A DNA stretch of 23,717 bases from a virus: positions 1 to 23,717 of the IMG/VR virus record IMGVR_UViG_3300020410_000063. The stretch is one strand, 5' to 3'. The translations under genes were made by a program, and so were the position numbers. The notes under the pieces are model-generated. The model made no database searches. It was given only the letters and a program-made list of their open reading frames with translations, and was not told the DNA's origin. Positions 11,601-20,340 of this stretch are shown here, in pieces (positions within the stretch are counted from its first letter, which is position 1; the number at the start of each line of letters is the position of its first letter).

Positions 11601-13038
11601 TTGTAGCGTTACCAGCTACTGCTGTTACATTGCTGTCAATATTAGCAACTGCTGTTACATCACTATCAATGTTAGCTACTTTTGTTACGTTAGCACTATT
11701 ACCAGCTACAGTTGTTACCTCTGTTGCCTTAGGTACTAATCTGTGAAATGTGTATGTATGTAGTGTACTTGTAGATTCTACAATAAATCCAAACCCTGTA
11801 GGTATGGTAGATGTTACACCAGTTATCGTAATGTTAGCGTTGTCTGCTAAGTTACCATTACTTATAGTAAGTGTTGTACCACTAGGAACTAAGTTACCAG
11901 TCGCTGCCTTAATACTTAATACGGCTGCTGACCCTGCCTGACCCTGTGGGTTAGTGTTAGGAAAGTGTTGCTCGCTTTCTATAATATCAAAACCACCAAC
12001 ATCATTTACAATGTCAATAATTCTGTCGTTAATAGCTGCGGTTGTAGCAATAGTTGTATCGTTATCTGGAAATGTCTGACCATCTTTTATTGTGTCGCCA
12101 GAACTTATGTTGAAGAATCTAGCGTCGGCTGCTGCCGAAGTTAAGAAGGATGTATCGTTAGCTGTAGCAGCACCTTGCTCGGCTGCTGTTATAACAGTTG
12201 CTCCACTTAATTTATCTGAAGTTATAGACCCAGCAGCATAGTGCTCATTATCTAAAGCACCAGCAGCTATATGCTCAGAGTTAACAACATCATCTTGTAT
12301 GTTATCTCCATCTATTATATCATTAGCTAAGTGTACATGATCTATAGAACCATCTACGTAATGCTCTGAATTAACTGCATTATCTTCTAATTTAGTGCTA
12401 TCAATAATGTCAGCTTCTAATTTAGCTCTTGTTACAGTTCCATCAGTTATTTTGATTGTAGTAACAGCGTTACTTGCTAACTCATTAGTAGTAATCTGTG
12501 AGGCAGCAATGTGTTGTGTATCAATCGAATCATCTACATAATGCTCAGAATTAATACTATCGTCGGCTATTTTCGTACCATCAACTGCATCAAGTCCTAT
12601 TTTGGTGACAGTAATAGAACTATCTTGTATATCTTCAGTTTCTATCGGACGAGTTTGTAACTCGTGTATTGCAAATAAAGCTTGTTCTTGGTTAGCGTTT
12701 AAATCTATTGCACGAATAGAAGAACCAGCAGCAAATACAGCTTTAGGATCTTCGTCACCGTTTGTTTTACCAACAGTTGTTTCTCTATAAACTCTAACAC
12801 GTACACCTGATTTAGGTGCTCCAGAAGTTTCTTGTACAGAACTGTCTACACTGGTATTGTTAAAAGTTATTTTTGTAGGGTTGCTAACATTGTCAACCGC
12901 ATATTTAGTTGTCGCTTGTGTTACTCCATTAAGAGCAACTTTTACATCTTCAGTTTGTATGACTGGGAAAGTGTAAGTAAATTCCAAATCGGAACCATTA
13001 GGCGCACCTCCCCCATTGTCGGTGTATGTAATTGCCAT
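8659..13038 (-). CDS. Tail fibre protein (T7 gp17-like N-terminus, repeat-built shaft)
   Basis: At 1459 residues this is far longer than T7 gp17 (553). Residues 1 to about 135 match the T7-type fibre attachment domain (FTYTFPVIQTEDVKVALNG, later GSSIRAIDLNANQEQALFA), which docks to the tail. Then come NSEHYVDDSID-type repeats (about 155-275), an NVTAVAGNATNINTVAS-type shaft repeat (about 437-550), and long modules carrying DLQIYHDGxNSYI and ELYHDNxKKxET motifs (about 810-1300). A unique C-terminal domain of about 150 residues probably contacts the receptor. It follows the gp16-like gene by 12 bp and overlaps the next gene by 4 nt. The T7-type N-terminus makes the identification secure; host-range function is inferred. 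Confidence 0.93.
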   Translation of the reverse strand: MAITYTDNGGGAPNGSDLEFTYTFPVIQTEDVKVALNGVTQATTKYAVDNVSNPTKITFNNTSVDSSVQETSGAPKSGVRVRVYRETTVGKTNGDEDPKAVFAAGSSIRAIDLNANQEQALFAIHELQTRPIETEDIQDSSITVTKIGLDAVDGTKIADDSINSEHYVDDSIDTQHIAASQITTNELASNAVTTIKITDGTVTRAKLEADIIDSTKLEDNAVNSEHYVDGSIDHVHLANDIIDGDNIQDDVVNSEHIAAGALDNEHYAAGSITSDKLSGATVITAAEQGAATANDTSFLTSAAADARFFNISSGDTIKDGQTFPDNDTTIATTAAINDRIIDIVNDVGGFDIIESEQHFPNTNPQGQAGSAAVLSIKAATGNLVPSGTTLTISNGNLADNANITITGVTSTIPTGFGFIVESTSTLHTYTFHRLVPKATEVTTVAGNSANVTKVANIDSDVTAVANIDSNVTAVAGNATNINTVASNTSNINAVAADASDIGVVAADGTDIGLVAGSITNVNNVGGSIANVNTVASNLSGVNSFADRYRVDSTAPGTNNDAGDLYFDTSSNELRVYNGSAWQGGVTATGNLAGTGANTFTGNQTIQNTAPKLIFNDTDNNPDYEINNTNGAFNIRNNTSSSNLVQFLSDGHIDINANTDFSSGIDVTGNITVTGNVDGRDIAADGASLDNIEAGNIGTDVTNGNVKLSPNGTGVVEVRGAGGADGTLQLNCSAQSHGIKLKSPPHSAAQSYTLTFPSSIVNNGFLKTDSSGNLSFAAVNTDLVNDTSPQLGGGLQSNGNNITFGDSSGTSDDRLVFGAGSDLQIYHDGNGSFIKDVGTGSLAISGSVVNIISSDSSEYMIKTVENGEVELYYNGVKKLYTYLDGAKVEGDFVFKQADGTTKASWSGTENRIKVNDSTKFIAGDGNDLQIYHDGSHSYINNTTGNLNIYADTLQGRTSNDEYTFKAIANGAFEAYYDNSKKFNTESFGATLSGNLDVNSGDVKIQTDNKKVTFGAGADLQIYHNGTDSVIDNNTNNLEIVTQNSMLFKIADAELAIVCNKHGAVDLYHDNSKKLETQADGVYITGKLQTTGHQYQNDNLKSYFGSNQDLAIFHDGSNSYIQDSGTGNLILQSTDFRVSGYNTGENIIKGNENGSVELYYDNDKKFETASWGCDISGGLVINGGTAVSGSSFDYRYGFNGSAASDRHLTVRGNEAAIEILATDGSDHAGSLVMRGNNDGYAFINSSTNDRLEIVSFAAAGGDWTAHGSGNNLSRKDFCIVANQDGAVELYHDNNKKIETTSTGIDVTGAITVNGSALGSGGLISTDSDSGHLTSGDQSLSSSYSEIMELQITPSSSSNKVAIFSSMVLQTNGGTSWGGPAANHKVTRTVGSTTTTLINQNILYQRDNVYATKYLMAPSSIDYMDSPNTTSQVTYKIYAKYSDTAGSGSVKSYTSIAMEVAV
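9130..10610 (-). repeat. DLQIYHDG / ELYHDNxKK module repeats in the tail fibre
   Basis: Four DLQIYHDG-like blocks (near 10570, 10245, 9970 and 9705) alternate with five YHDN-KK or YYN-KK blocks, giving modules of about 265-315 bp. Similarity persists at the DNA level: the plus strand repeats a TTGTCGTRATAT core (for example near 9170, 9560, 9830 and 10110). Such modules can expand or recombine. Confidence 0.8.
11370..11730 (-). repeat. NVTAVA/NINTVA short repeats in the fibre shaft
   Basis: Roughly ten short tandem units of the form (N/D)(V/I)xxVAxxxx encode a regular shaft segment of about 110 residues, from VTTVAGNSANV to VNTVASNLSGV. Repeats of this kind are typical of trimeric beta-helical fibre shafts. 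Confidence 0.7.
12220..12560 (-). repeat. NSEHYVDxSID repeats in the fibre neck
   Basis: NSEHYVDDSID, NSEHYVDGSID, NSEHIAAGALD and NEHYAAGSI, with intervening DIIDxxK(L)ED-type units, form an irregular acidic repeat just after the T7-type attachment domain. Related plus-strand sequence (ATGCTCWGARTTAA-like) recurs near 12290, 12360 and 12540. Confidence 0.65.
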
Positions 13039-13050
13039 TTAATTAATTAG

Positions 13051-16000
13051 TTATTTAGGCATTTCTAGAATTTTATCTATTGTGCCTTTGTTTGCTTTTC
13101 TATTTTTTAATTTTTGCTCTCTTTCTTCCAGTAATAACTTTTGGACATCGTTATCATTTTTAAGGCTTGCCCAAGCTCGTTTTTTAGCTCTGTCAAACTC
13201 TCTCGCGATTTTTTTGTAGTGGGGGAATGATTTAGGTTCAACATCTGATAATCCATTTTTACGGTGCCAGTTCATTTCTGCAATAGATATTTGCATATTT
13301 TCTGATTCAGCCATCTTATCAAATTTAGCTAATAAGTTTTGTTCTCCTATAGCTTTTTGGAACATTGATCTAACTTTTGGACTGTCAGATAAATCTGTTC
13401 CATCTGGAGCTGAATACGTAGAAGTTCTCATATCATAACCACTGTTAAATAAAAACTCTCTACCGGGTGAGTAGTCTAAGTTAAAATTAACAGGGGAAAA
13501 CGCATTAAACATACGAGTAACAAAATCGTGATCCTTAATAGGTCGACCAGTTAATATATCATACTTAATAGGTAATGGGTCGCTTGCTATGTTCTCAGTT
13601 ATTAAGTTTCTATTTCTTATAGAACTTTGTAAATCAGAACCTAACTCTCTAGTATATGGTGTTAGTACTTTACCTATCTCATTTCTAAGACCAGATAAAG
13701 GTACCGTGTTATTCATTAAAGATGCAATAATTCTATTAGATTGTCCGGGTTGACCAGAAAATAAATCTACGAATGATTGCATACCAGCTAGATAGGACTT
13801 ACTTGTAACTGTACTTCCCATTGCCATAGCTAGTTTTAATAATCTATCTTCAGCCCATTCTTCACCCATTAATTGTTGGTGATCTCCTATATCTCCTACT
13901 AATGCAAGTATTTGGTTGTAAGGTTCAAAGGCATCATAGTTTACCCAGACGTCACCAAGTTTTATAGTTCTTGGTTTCCATCCCATATCTAACCATGCTT
14001 GTCTTTGCTTTCTATCTGTTGGTCCATTACCGTGTAAATTACCACTAAGATATGCCATAGATGCCATAGTTATAGCAGCAGAACCTATTGCTAGTCTACC
14101 ATTTTGTATAGCTTTAGCATTCATCAAATCTTGTTGAGTATAGATTCCATATTGTTGTAATTCAGGAATAGGTTTTTTTGCTTTAGCTATTTGGTTAAAT
14201 TCTTTAACAAAGAAGTTAAAACCGGGAGTATGCTTAGCAGTAAGTGCTAATCCGTTGATACCAGTTCTAGCAAATAGGAAAAAAGGTCTAGCCCATGGTG
14301 CTTCATCAAATGCTTTAGCTAAGTTCTTACTAAATCCAGTTAAGTCTTGAGTAAGTGTAGCTTCTCTTCTACTAAAATCAGCCATCTCATCAGCTAAACT
14401 ACCGTCAGGTTTAAAGATTTGTTGATTAAATATATCTTCTTGATTCTTAAAAAATGTTTGATCTAGGTTACTAAAGTTACCATCAGGTAAACTGTCAGCA
14501 GCAGCTAGAAATGCTTTTTCTCTTGATCTAGCTCTACCTATCATTAATGCAAAGGTATCGTCAGTAGCTGCCATAATCTTAGTAGAATATGTAAGAAGAC
14601 TACTATCATTTAAACCTCTAACCATGTTAGCTGTACGATATAACGCTTTATCTACTGTATTACCTCTTGTTTCTGCCCAATGTCCATACATTTGCCATTG
14701 GTCGTCTAGTTTATTTCTTTCTACAAATCTAGTTTTCATAGTTGACAATTCGCCAGCCCAATAACTATTTAGTCTTTTTCTAAAATATGCAAATGATTCT
14801 GGAACCATCTCACGCATTGCATTGAGAGAAGCTAATCCAGCTCTAGTTACTGCTGCATCACCACGCATTAAACCTCCCATAGCCATTGCTAAAGGTCTAG
14901 TAAATGCTGCGGTAGATGTACCCATGATTGCTCGGACTGATGTCTTAGGTCCAGATAAAACACTATGAGTAAACATAGTACCCATCTCTCTTAAGAATGC
15001 ACCAGTTTTTTTCTTATCGCCAGCAAATGTACCACCTCTCATTTTCTTACGCATAAATACGTCAAGATCATCTAGTGTGTGTACACCGTCAGCCATAGAT
15101 ATTCCTTCAAATATAGTCTTAAACACTTCATCACCGTCTTGTTCGGTAGTCATTTGTAAAGCTGTACGGAAAGCATCTACACTTTCTTGTACATCTTTCT
15201 GTATTGCTTCCTTAAACTCTTGAGGTGTTTTTCTTATACGTGCATCACCAAATTCTGAAAACATTTGGGATACTTCAGAACTAGATATTTTTCTTAATTC
15301 TAATCCAGCAATTAGTTTTTCTACCATTTGTTGTGCAGGACCATCAATATCTTTAATGTTTGCAACGTCAACTAATTCTCTAGCAGTTATACCAGCATCT
15401 CTAATGTCATTAAACAAAGAAATATTAACCATGTCTAATGCTTTTGCATATCTAGGCTGTATAAATTCACCAACTATCACTCCTTCTTCATCCTTAACTG
15501 GTAGTGATGATTTAGTAATCTTTTTAAAAAACTCTTCTGTAGTTACATCACTTGTGTTTCTACCTTCATATACAGCTCTAAAAGTATCAAGGTCTTGACC
15601 TATACTTTCTTGTAAAGTCTTACCTTGTCTCTTAGCAGTTTCTTCTAGTTGTTTAATAAATCCTTGACTTCTAAAATTACCAAGAACTTCTTTTATAACT
15701 TTTTCTGTTTCACCCGTTCCTTGAGCCATTCTACTAATCTGAGTGTTAGACAGTAAAGAACCTGTACTACCTTCCTCTGCACCCCATTCAGTTTTCATAC
15801 GTTTTGCAGATTTATCTACCGCTTCAGCAGTGCTGTTAGAAGTTGTAGCTCCTTGCCAAGGGTCAGCAATAGGCTCGTTTTTTGGTGCTCTAAACCCAGC
15901 GTCTTTTGTTTGAGATTTAGCTTGTTCTCTTTTTTGTACTTCTACACTATCTAATCTAGACTTTCTAAACTCGTCAAACTTAGATTTAATTGCAGCTATG

Positions 16001-16866
16001 TCTTCTCCTGCTGCTGCTTTTAATTCACCTCTAGCATCATATACTCTTTTAGCTGCATCACTTATTTCTTTACCAGCTTTTATACCAGTATCAGCAATGC
16101 CTGTTGCTATAGGTCTACCTTTTGTTACAGCTTCACCGGCAAGCATTTTAGCTAGTGGTGTCATCTTAAATATAGTTGCATCAAATACAGCACCTATACC
16201 CATACCTTCTACAATATGTCTTAGTTTATTTAAAGCTGGATGGTCTGTATCTTTTGTAGCTAAAGCTGAATCAAGCCATGGATATTTTTTAGCTATGATT
16301 CCTGATAAGTTATCAGTTTCTTCGTTTTTAGAAAATACATCATATTTTAAACCAGCTAAAGCACCTTGTTTTAGGTAAGCTCCAATCTTTGCACCTTGAG
16401 CTACTTTGCCTGCACCACCTGTTAAAGCAATGGTACCTACAACATCTGTAGCACCTCTGACTAGACCACCCCACCATGTTTTAGTTTCGATAGGGTCGCC
16501 ATCACCATACATAAATTGGTCCCATTCTGTTTTATAACCTTCTTCTGTTTTACCTTCTTCCTCCATTTCACCACTGAAAAAATCAATGACTCTTTCTGGA
16601 GTGGTAATAATATTAGAAGCTATATCTCTAGCACCAGCTCCTAAACCGATAAATGTATCAGCTACATAGTCGCCTGCTGTAGGACCTTCTGGTTCTGGTT
16701 TAGCTTCTTCAGGTATAACCTCTTCAGGAACTTCCTGTTCTGGTTCTACTATTCCATTTTGTATATCGGCAGCTTGTATGTTTTGTACTACCTTTTGTGT
16801 GTCCTCTTCGGACATACCCGTACCAGAAATTCCTATTTCTAGTGTAGGGTCAAATTCTTCATTCAT
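13051..16866 (-). CDS. gp16-like large internal virion protein
   Basis: This protein of about 1270 residues occupies the place of T7 gp16 (1318 residues), the largest ejected core protein, which crosses the cell envelope with the DNA. The N-terminus is acidic and proline-rich ([19 protein letters not shown]), followed by an alanine/glycine-rich helical region. Around residues 835-1000 it carries [32 protein letters not shown] and [19 protein letters not shown], blocks I recall from gp16-like proteins of marine podoviruses. T7 gp16 has an N-terminal lytic transglycosylase; I see no such motif here. I use the ATG at 16866; a GTG at 16875 would add three residues. Neither has a clear Shine-Dalgarno. 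The gene is intact. Confidence 0.85.
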   Translation of the reverse strand: MNEEFDPTLEIGISGTGMSEEDTQKVVQNIQAADIQNGIVEPEQEVPEEVIPEEAKPEPEGPTAGDYVADTFIGLGAGARDIASNIITTPERVIDFFSGEMEEEGKTEEGYKTEWDQFMYGDGDPIETKTWWGGLVRGATDVVGTIALTGGAGKVAQGAKIGAYLKQGALAGLKYDVFSKNEETDNLSGIIAKKYPWLDSALATKDTDHPALNKLRHIVEGMGIGAVFDATIFKMTPLAKMLAGEAVTKGRPIATGIADTGIKAGKEISDAAKRVYDARGELKAAAGEDIAAIKSKFDEFRKSRLDSVEVQKREQAKSQTKDAGFRAPKNEPIADPWQGATTSNSTAEAVDKSAKRMKTEWGAEEGSTGSLLSNTQISRMAQGTGETEKVIKEVLGNFRSQGFIKQLEETAKRQGKTLQESIGQDLDTFRAVYEGRNTSDVTTEEFFKKITKSSLPVKDEEGVIVGEFIQPRYAKALDMVNISLFNDIRDAGITARELVDVANIKDIDGPAQQMVEKLIAGLELRKISSSEVSQMFSEFGDARIRKTPQEFKEAIQKDVQESVDAFRTALQMTTEQDGDEVFKTIFEGISMADGVHTLDDLDVFMRKKMRGGTFAGDKKKTGAFLREMGTMFTHSVLSGPKTSVRAIMGTSTAAFTRPLAMAMGGLMRGDAAVTRAGLASLNAMREMVPESFAYFRKRLNSYWAGELSTMKTRFVERNKLDDQWQMYGHWAETRGNTVDKALYRTANMVRGLNDSSLLTYSTKIMAATDDTFALMIGRARSREKAFLAAADSLPDGNFSNLDQTFFKNQEDIFNQQIFKPDGSLADEMADFSRREATLTQDLTGFSKNLAKAFDEAPWARPFFLFARTGINGLALTAKHTPGFNFFVKEFNQIAKAKKPIPELQQYGIYTQQDLMNAKAIQNGRLAIGSAAITMASMAYLSGNLHGNGPTDRKQRQAWLDMGWKPRTIKLGDVWVNYDAFEPYNQILALVGDIGDHQQLMGEEWAEDRLLKLAMAMGSTVTSKSYLAGMQSFVDLFSGQPGQSNRIIASLMNNTVPLSGLRNEIGKVLTPYTRELGSDLQSSIRNRNLITENIASDPLPIKYDILTGRPIKDHDFVTRMFNAFSPVNFNLDYSPGREFLFNSGYDMRTSTYSAPDGTDLSDSPKVRSMFQKAIGEQNLLAKFDKMAESENMQISIAEMNWHRKNGLSDVEPKSFPHYKKIAREFDRAKKRAWASLKNDNDVQKLLLEEREQKLKNRKANKGTIDKILEMPK

Positions 16867-16883
16867 AGTTACCACGGTAATTA

Positions 16884-16901
16884 TAGCCTAAGGAAAGGCT
16901 A
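16884..16901. other. Short hairpin between gp15- and gp16-like genes
   Basis: TAGCCT (16884-16889) and AGGCTA (16896-16901) form a 6-bp stem with a 6-nt loop, in one of the few gaps in the virion gene cluster. On the minus strand it is followed by a TATAAT (16885-16880) that lacks a -35 partner. It may be an RNA processing or stability stem; evidence is weak. Confidence 0.3.
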
Positions 16902-16912
16902 GTAATCCGCAG

Positions 16913-18976
16913 TTACTGGTCCTTTCTCATTAAGCCTTTTTTGTTATAAATAGAAGTTTTTACGTTCTGTTCTCCTGCTCCTTCTACTTCAAGTCTTGCT
17001 CTTGTTATGGTAGAACGAGTAGGAAATTTATAGATAAGATTTAAAACTTTATCGTTATATTTATTTTCTTGAGGTTTATATTCTACACCATCTGAATAAA
17101 ACTGTAGTTGTGAATTAGCTAAATCAATAGGATTAACTCCCATTCTCATAGCTAGATCACGATAATAGTCTGGTATATCTTTAGCTTGTTTTAATGGAGT
17201 TTTACTCCACATTAATAATTCTTGCTGTGAAATTTTATCAGCATTGATTTTTTGTTTTCTCCACTGACCGTTAGCAGATTGTTTCAAACCTTTTTGAATT
17301 TTTTTACTATATGTATTATCTGATGGGTCTAAACTAGGATTCATCAGAGAATCCTTTACTCTTTCATTACTTAATATTTTTTCTACAGCAGCTTGACCAG
17401 CTCTCATACCATCTTCAGGTCTACCTACAATCTGACCATCACGTACAGTAGCTTGTTCGTAAGCGTTATTGAATACTTCTTCTAGACCAGAATATAAGTT
17501 TAACCATTCTACTGAAGCAGTTTCTGTACTTCCAAATGTATCTCCTGTTCCTTCGTCAGTGTATGCCTTTAGATATTTAGCTGCTGTTTCATGTAAATCT
17601 GTTCCCGGGACGAGAGCACCTGAAGTAAGTATTTTATCTTTGTACTTGTTAAAGATTGCAGTACTTACATTTTCCATTTCAAAATCATATACACCACCTT
17701 GGTAACGTATAGATTGTTGAATCATGTCCTCTGCAACATCGTCTGGTAAATGACCTTTTAAAGCATCTGATAGTTCTATTGGTACGTAACCATCATACTT
17801 GCCTTTATAAAATTGGTACAGCATTGCTTTTTGTTCGTTAGTAGGAGCTTGCATACTTCTTATAACTTCTAAATCAGCAGCTATACTTGCTTCTTGTTTT
17901 TCTGCTCTAGCATCAGCACCTTGTTTAGCAGCACCAGCTAGTTCCCCTTCAAGACCACTCCATTCTTTCCAAGAACCCATAGTCTTAGTAGAACCATCAC
18001 GAGCTGTAATTTCGTGACTAACTATAGACATAGCTTCTGGGTATGAAATAACATCTTGCTCAACTAAACTAATTAAGTTTTCTTTAAATGCTGTTCTACC
18101 AGCACCAATAGTAGTTCTATTTCTAGCTGCATATCTTGCTGCCCAGTCGTGAGCTAGTTGGTGTCCGTCTTCTGGATTAGCAGTAACAAAACCCATCTGT
18201 ATCATTTTACTGTCAGAGGCTACAACTTGTGCTTGATAATTAGCTTCTCTTTCTATAGCTTGTTTCTTACGTCTAGCGTCGTCAAACTTATCTATCTCTG
18301 GTTTGACTACAGTAGCTACAAGAGCTTCGTTTAATCCTGCAAATTGTTTTGCATACTCAAACTTAATTTTTGTATCTAGAGCTGCCTGTTCAGCAGGAGA
18401 TAGGTTATCTAAATGTCCAACAGAAACTGACTGACCATCTCTAATAACATCTATCTTAGTTGTTTCGTAAGCATCATAAACATACTGGTCGTAGTCTTTG
18501 GCTTTTTGTAAAGCATACTGTTCTGCAACCATATACTTTTCCCAGCCTGCCATGTTACGAAATTCTTGAGCGGTGATAGAGTCACCGGTTTCAGCTTCGT
18601 ACTTAGATGCAAATTCTTGAGTAGCAATATCATCGTCAAATAGTTGTGATCTTTGCCCTCTAAAATGTTCTTCTAGTTCTGGACTTACACCTTTAGTAAG
18701 TATGTCTAGTTTTATCTGTGCTTCTCTATCTTCTCTAAATTTCTTTTGTCTTTCTTGTAATATGCTGCCAAATGTAGATGAAAGGTCAGATAACTGACTC
18801 CACATTTTTTCAGTGTTTCTTACTCTATCGGCAGCATTCTTTTCTAAACCTTGTAGGTATCTTTCCTCTGACGCTTGTATAGCTCTGTCAGATGCTTCTT
18901 GTTCTGGAATAACGTCAAGTATTTCTTGAGGTGTTACTGATTGTCCAGTTATATTAAAATCAGGAATTATGCTCAT
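16913..18976 (-). CDS. gp15-like internal virion protein
   Basis: The 687-residue protein is close in size to T7 gp15 (747) and sits between gp14- and gp16-like genes. It is predicted mostly helical, with long charged segments near the N-terminus (EERYLQGLEKNAADRVRNTE, then LQERQKKFREDREAQIKLD) and few cysteines. In T7 this protein forms part of the core stack and, with gp16, the periplasmic ejection channel. No enzymatic motif is visible. The start directly follows the gp14 stop, and GGAGG lies 7 nt upstream (18984-18988), one of the clearest ribosome binding sites in the window. The call rests mainly on position and size. Confidence 0.8.
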   Translation of the reverse strand: MSIIPDFNITGQSVTPQEILDVIPEQEASDRAIQASEERYLQGLEKNAADRVRNTEKMWSQLSDLSSTFGSILQERQKKFREDREAQIKLDILTKGVSPELEEHFRGQRSQLFDDDIATQEFASKYEAETGDSITAQEFRNMAGWEKYMVAEQYALQKAKDYDQYVYDAYETTKIDVIRDGQSVSVGHLDNLSPAEQAALDTKIKFEYAKQFAGLNEALVATVVKPEIDKFDDARRKKQAIEREANYQAQVVASDSKMIQMGFVTANPEDGHQLAHDWAARYAARNRTTIGAGRTAFKENLISLVEQDVISYPEAMSIVSHEITARDGSTKTMGSWKEWSGLEGELAGAAKQGADARAEKQEASIAADLEVIRSMQAPTNEQKAMLYQFYKGKYDGYVPIELSDALKGHLPDDVAEDMIQQSIRYQGGVYDFEMENVSTAIFNKYKDKILTSGALVPGTDLHETAAKYLKAYTDEGTGDTFGSTETASVEWLNLYSGLEEVFNNAYEQATVRDGQIVGRPEDGMRAGQAAVEKILSNERVKDSLMNPSLDPSDNTYSKKIQKGLKQSANGQWRKQKINADKISQQELLMWSKTPLKQAKDIPDYYRDLAMRMGVNPIDLANSQLQFYSDGVEYKPQENKYNDKVLNLIYKFPTRSTITRARLEVEGAGEQNVKTSIYNKKGLMRKDQ

Positions 18977-19765
18977 TTAAAAACCTCCGGCACCATACAT
19001 TTGATAAAACTGTGAACCAACTCCCATACTTGGCATACCTGTGTAATAAGTATTTGCTCCATAACCATATGATTGTCCTGCACTTACAGTTGACTGTTGT
19101 GAGATTGATGGATTTTTACTCATATAACTATTTTGTCCACTATTAGCAGGCATACCTTCTAATCCAGCACCTAGTGCCTGACCCATGCCTAGCATTAAAG
19201 TCATACCTACGTTCTGCATTACTGGTTTTGGAGGCGGTAAATCTGCTATTGGTTGGATAGCTACTTTTCCAAAGGATCTGTTTAGCTGTCCTTTTAAATC
19301 TCTATTAATATCTCCATATACTTCTCTAGCGTCATAGCCAGCTTCTCTCAAACCTCTGGATCTCATTGCTTGAGATATACCAAAGTTAGCATTATTCTGA
19401 ACTAATTGTCTAGCTACGCTTGCACCTCTAACTCCACGCTCGGCTGCTGATGCTTCAATCATACCTTCGTTGACTAACATCTTTTTAAAATCTTCTTGAT
19501 TTTGTAAAATGGCTAGAGATCTTGCGTTATATAGTTGTCTTTGTACTTTTGAATAAGCTCGTTGAGCTGCAATGTTTGACTGGTCAACCTCTTGTTCAAA
19601 TTGTACTTTTTTGGATGCGTAAGTAGTTCTTGTTTGCATCCATTTACGTTCTCGGACTTTTAGCTTATGCTCATAAATCCTACGTTTTTCTTTGTTCGCT
19701 TGGGACGCTGCTGCTGCGTTGCCTATGGCACCGACTGCTGGTCCTATTGCTGCTGGATCGCACAC
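18977..19765 (-). CDS. gp14-like internal virion protein
   Basis: The 262-residue product begins at a GTG (MCDPAAIGPAVGAIGNAAAA), giving a hydrophobic, glycine/alanine-rich N-terminus, then a long charged helix (about residues 22-100). A second glycine-rich hydrophobic segment (VGMTLMLGMGQALGAGLEG) follows near residue 180, before a tyrosine/glycine/serine-rich tail. The MCDP start followed by a hydrophobic helix is familiar from gp14-like proteins of marine podoviruses. T7 gp14 (196 residues) inserts in the outer membrane on infection, which fits the hydrophobic parts. Its start lies 86 nt inside the gp13-like gene in another frame, and it ends directly before the gp15-like ATG. Confidence 0.82.
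   Translation of the reverse strand: MCDPAAIGPAVGAIGNAAAASQANKEKRRIYEHKLKVRERKWMQTRTTYASKKVQFEQEVDQSNIAAQRAYSKVQRQLYNARSLAILQNQEDFKKMLVNEGMIEASAAERGVRGASVARQLVQNNANFGISQAMRSRGLREAGYDAREVYGDINRDLKGQLNRSFGKVAIQPIADLPPPKPVMQNVGMTLMLGMGQALGAGLEGMPANSGQNSYMSKNPSISQQSTVSAGQSYGYGANTYYTGMPSMGVGSQFYQMYGAGGF
18984..18988 (-). promoter_or_regulatory. Ribosome binding site of the gp15-like gene
   Basis: GGAGG on the minus strand, inside the last codons of the gp14-like gene (GAGGF end), lies 7 nt before the ATG at 18976 and fixes that start. Confidence 0.7.
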
Positions 19766-20189
19766 GGCAAAATTCTATAAAGGATAAATTGTTTGGTCCG
19801 TAGGGAAATCTCCTAAGAAATTTAAAACCTAAAAACCTAAGTAACTTAAGATGTATTTTGTTTCTTTCGTCAACAAAATTCCACAGTAACTTTTCTTGTC
19901 TTGAGTTTACATACCTTTTTGCTTCTCTAGCAAATGTATGAGGAAACTTTAAAATAGCTGGGGTACATAGCATCCATATTTGTCCACCATCGTGAACTCC
20001 TGCAATGCCACATATCTCATCATCTGGGTTAGTAAAATAGACTGACTCAGAGTTATGTACTCCGACAACCAGAGCATTTAAAGGGTCATGTCCATGACCT
20101 TCTTTTACTTCCCGATAATCGTCGGGTAGCAAGTTAGAAGCTACACGTAGTGCAGCCTCTGTTGTTGCTGGGTGAATGTATTTACTCAT
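19680..20189 (-). CDS. gp13-like protein (T7 internal protein / GNAT-like fold)
   Basis: Residues about 60-142 align by eye with T7 gp13. CGIAGVHDGGQIWMLCTP corresponds to the glycine-rich strand and QVWxL block. KFPHTFAREAKRYVNSRQEK and LLWNFVDERNKIHLKLLRFLGFKF match the helix, LWNYV and SHIRFLKTIG segments, and the end FIEFCRV matches the last beta strand. The fold resembles GNAT acetyltransferases. In T7, gp13 is needed for core assembly. The last 27 or so residues (RSSSNRTSSRCHRQRSSS and on) are low-complexity and lie in the overlap with the gp14-like start. The gp13-like domain itself ends just before that tail. Confidence 0.8.
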   Translation of the reverse strand: MSKYIHPATTEAALRVASNLLPDDYREVKEGHGHDPLNALVVGVHNSESVYFTNPDDEICGIAGVHDGGQIWMLCTPAILKFPHTFAREAKRYVNSRQEKLLWNFVDERNKIHLKLLRFLGFKFLRRFPYGPNNLSFIEFCRVRSSSNRTSSRCHRQRSSSVPSEQRKT

Positions 20190-20340
20190 TTAATGCGTGT
20201 TGTAATTTATCTATGGTATCTTGCATCCAAGATTCCCAAGGATTACCTAGGGGTAGTTTCATACCTTTATACATACGGTTCTTTTTCAACCATTGACTGT
20301 ATATACGTACTTCTTGTTCGGTAAGGGTGAGGTTATACAC
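20182..20340 (-). CDS. 52-residue micro-gene between tail tube B and gp13-like gene
   Basis: An open frame from a GTG at 20340 encodes MVYNLTLTEQEVRIYSQWLK, then KNRMYKGMKLPLGNPWESWM and QDTIDKLQHALNE. It overlaps the tail tubular B stop by 8 nt and the gp13-like ATG by 8 nt, so it fills the gap between two virion genes exactly. Three tryptophans and a helical, amphipathic sequence give it the composition of a real protein. No strong ribosome binding site is visible and internal ATG codons exist, so the start is uncertain; translation could be coupled to the upstream stop. Function unknown. Confidence 0.65.
   Translation of the reverse strand: MYNLTLTEQEVRIYSQWLKKNRMYKGMKLPLGNPWESWMQDTIDKLQHALNE

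Noticed and set aside
16880-16908. TATAAT on the minus strand before the gp16-like gene as a host promoter
   Set aside because: No -35-like hexamer occurs at 15-19 nt, and the gene belongs to a continuous virion operon.
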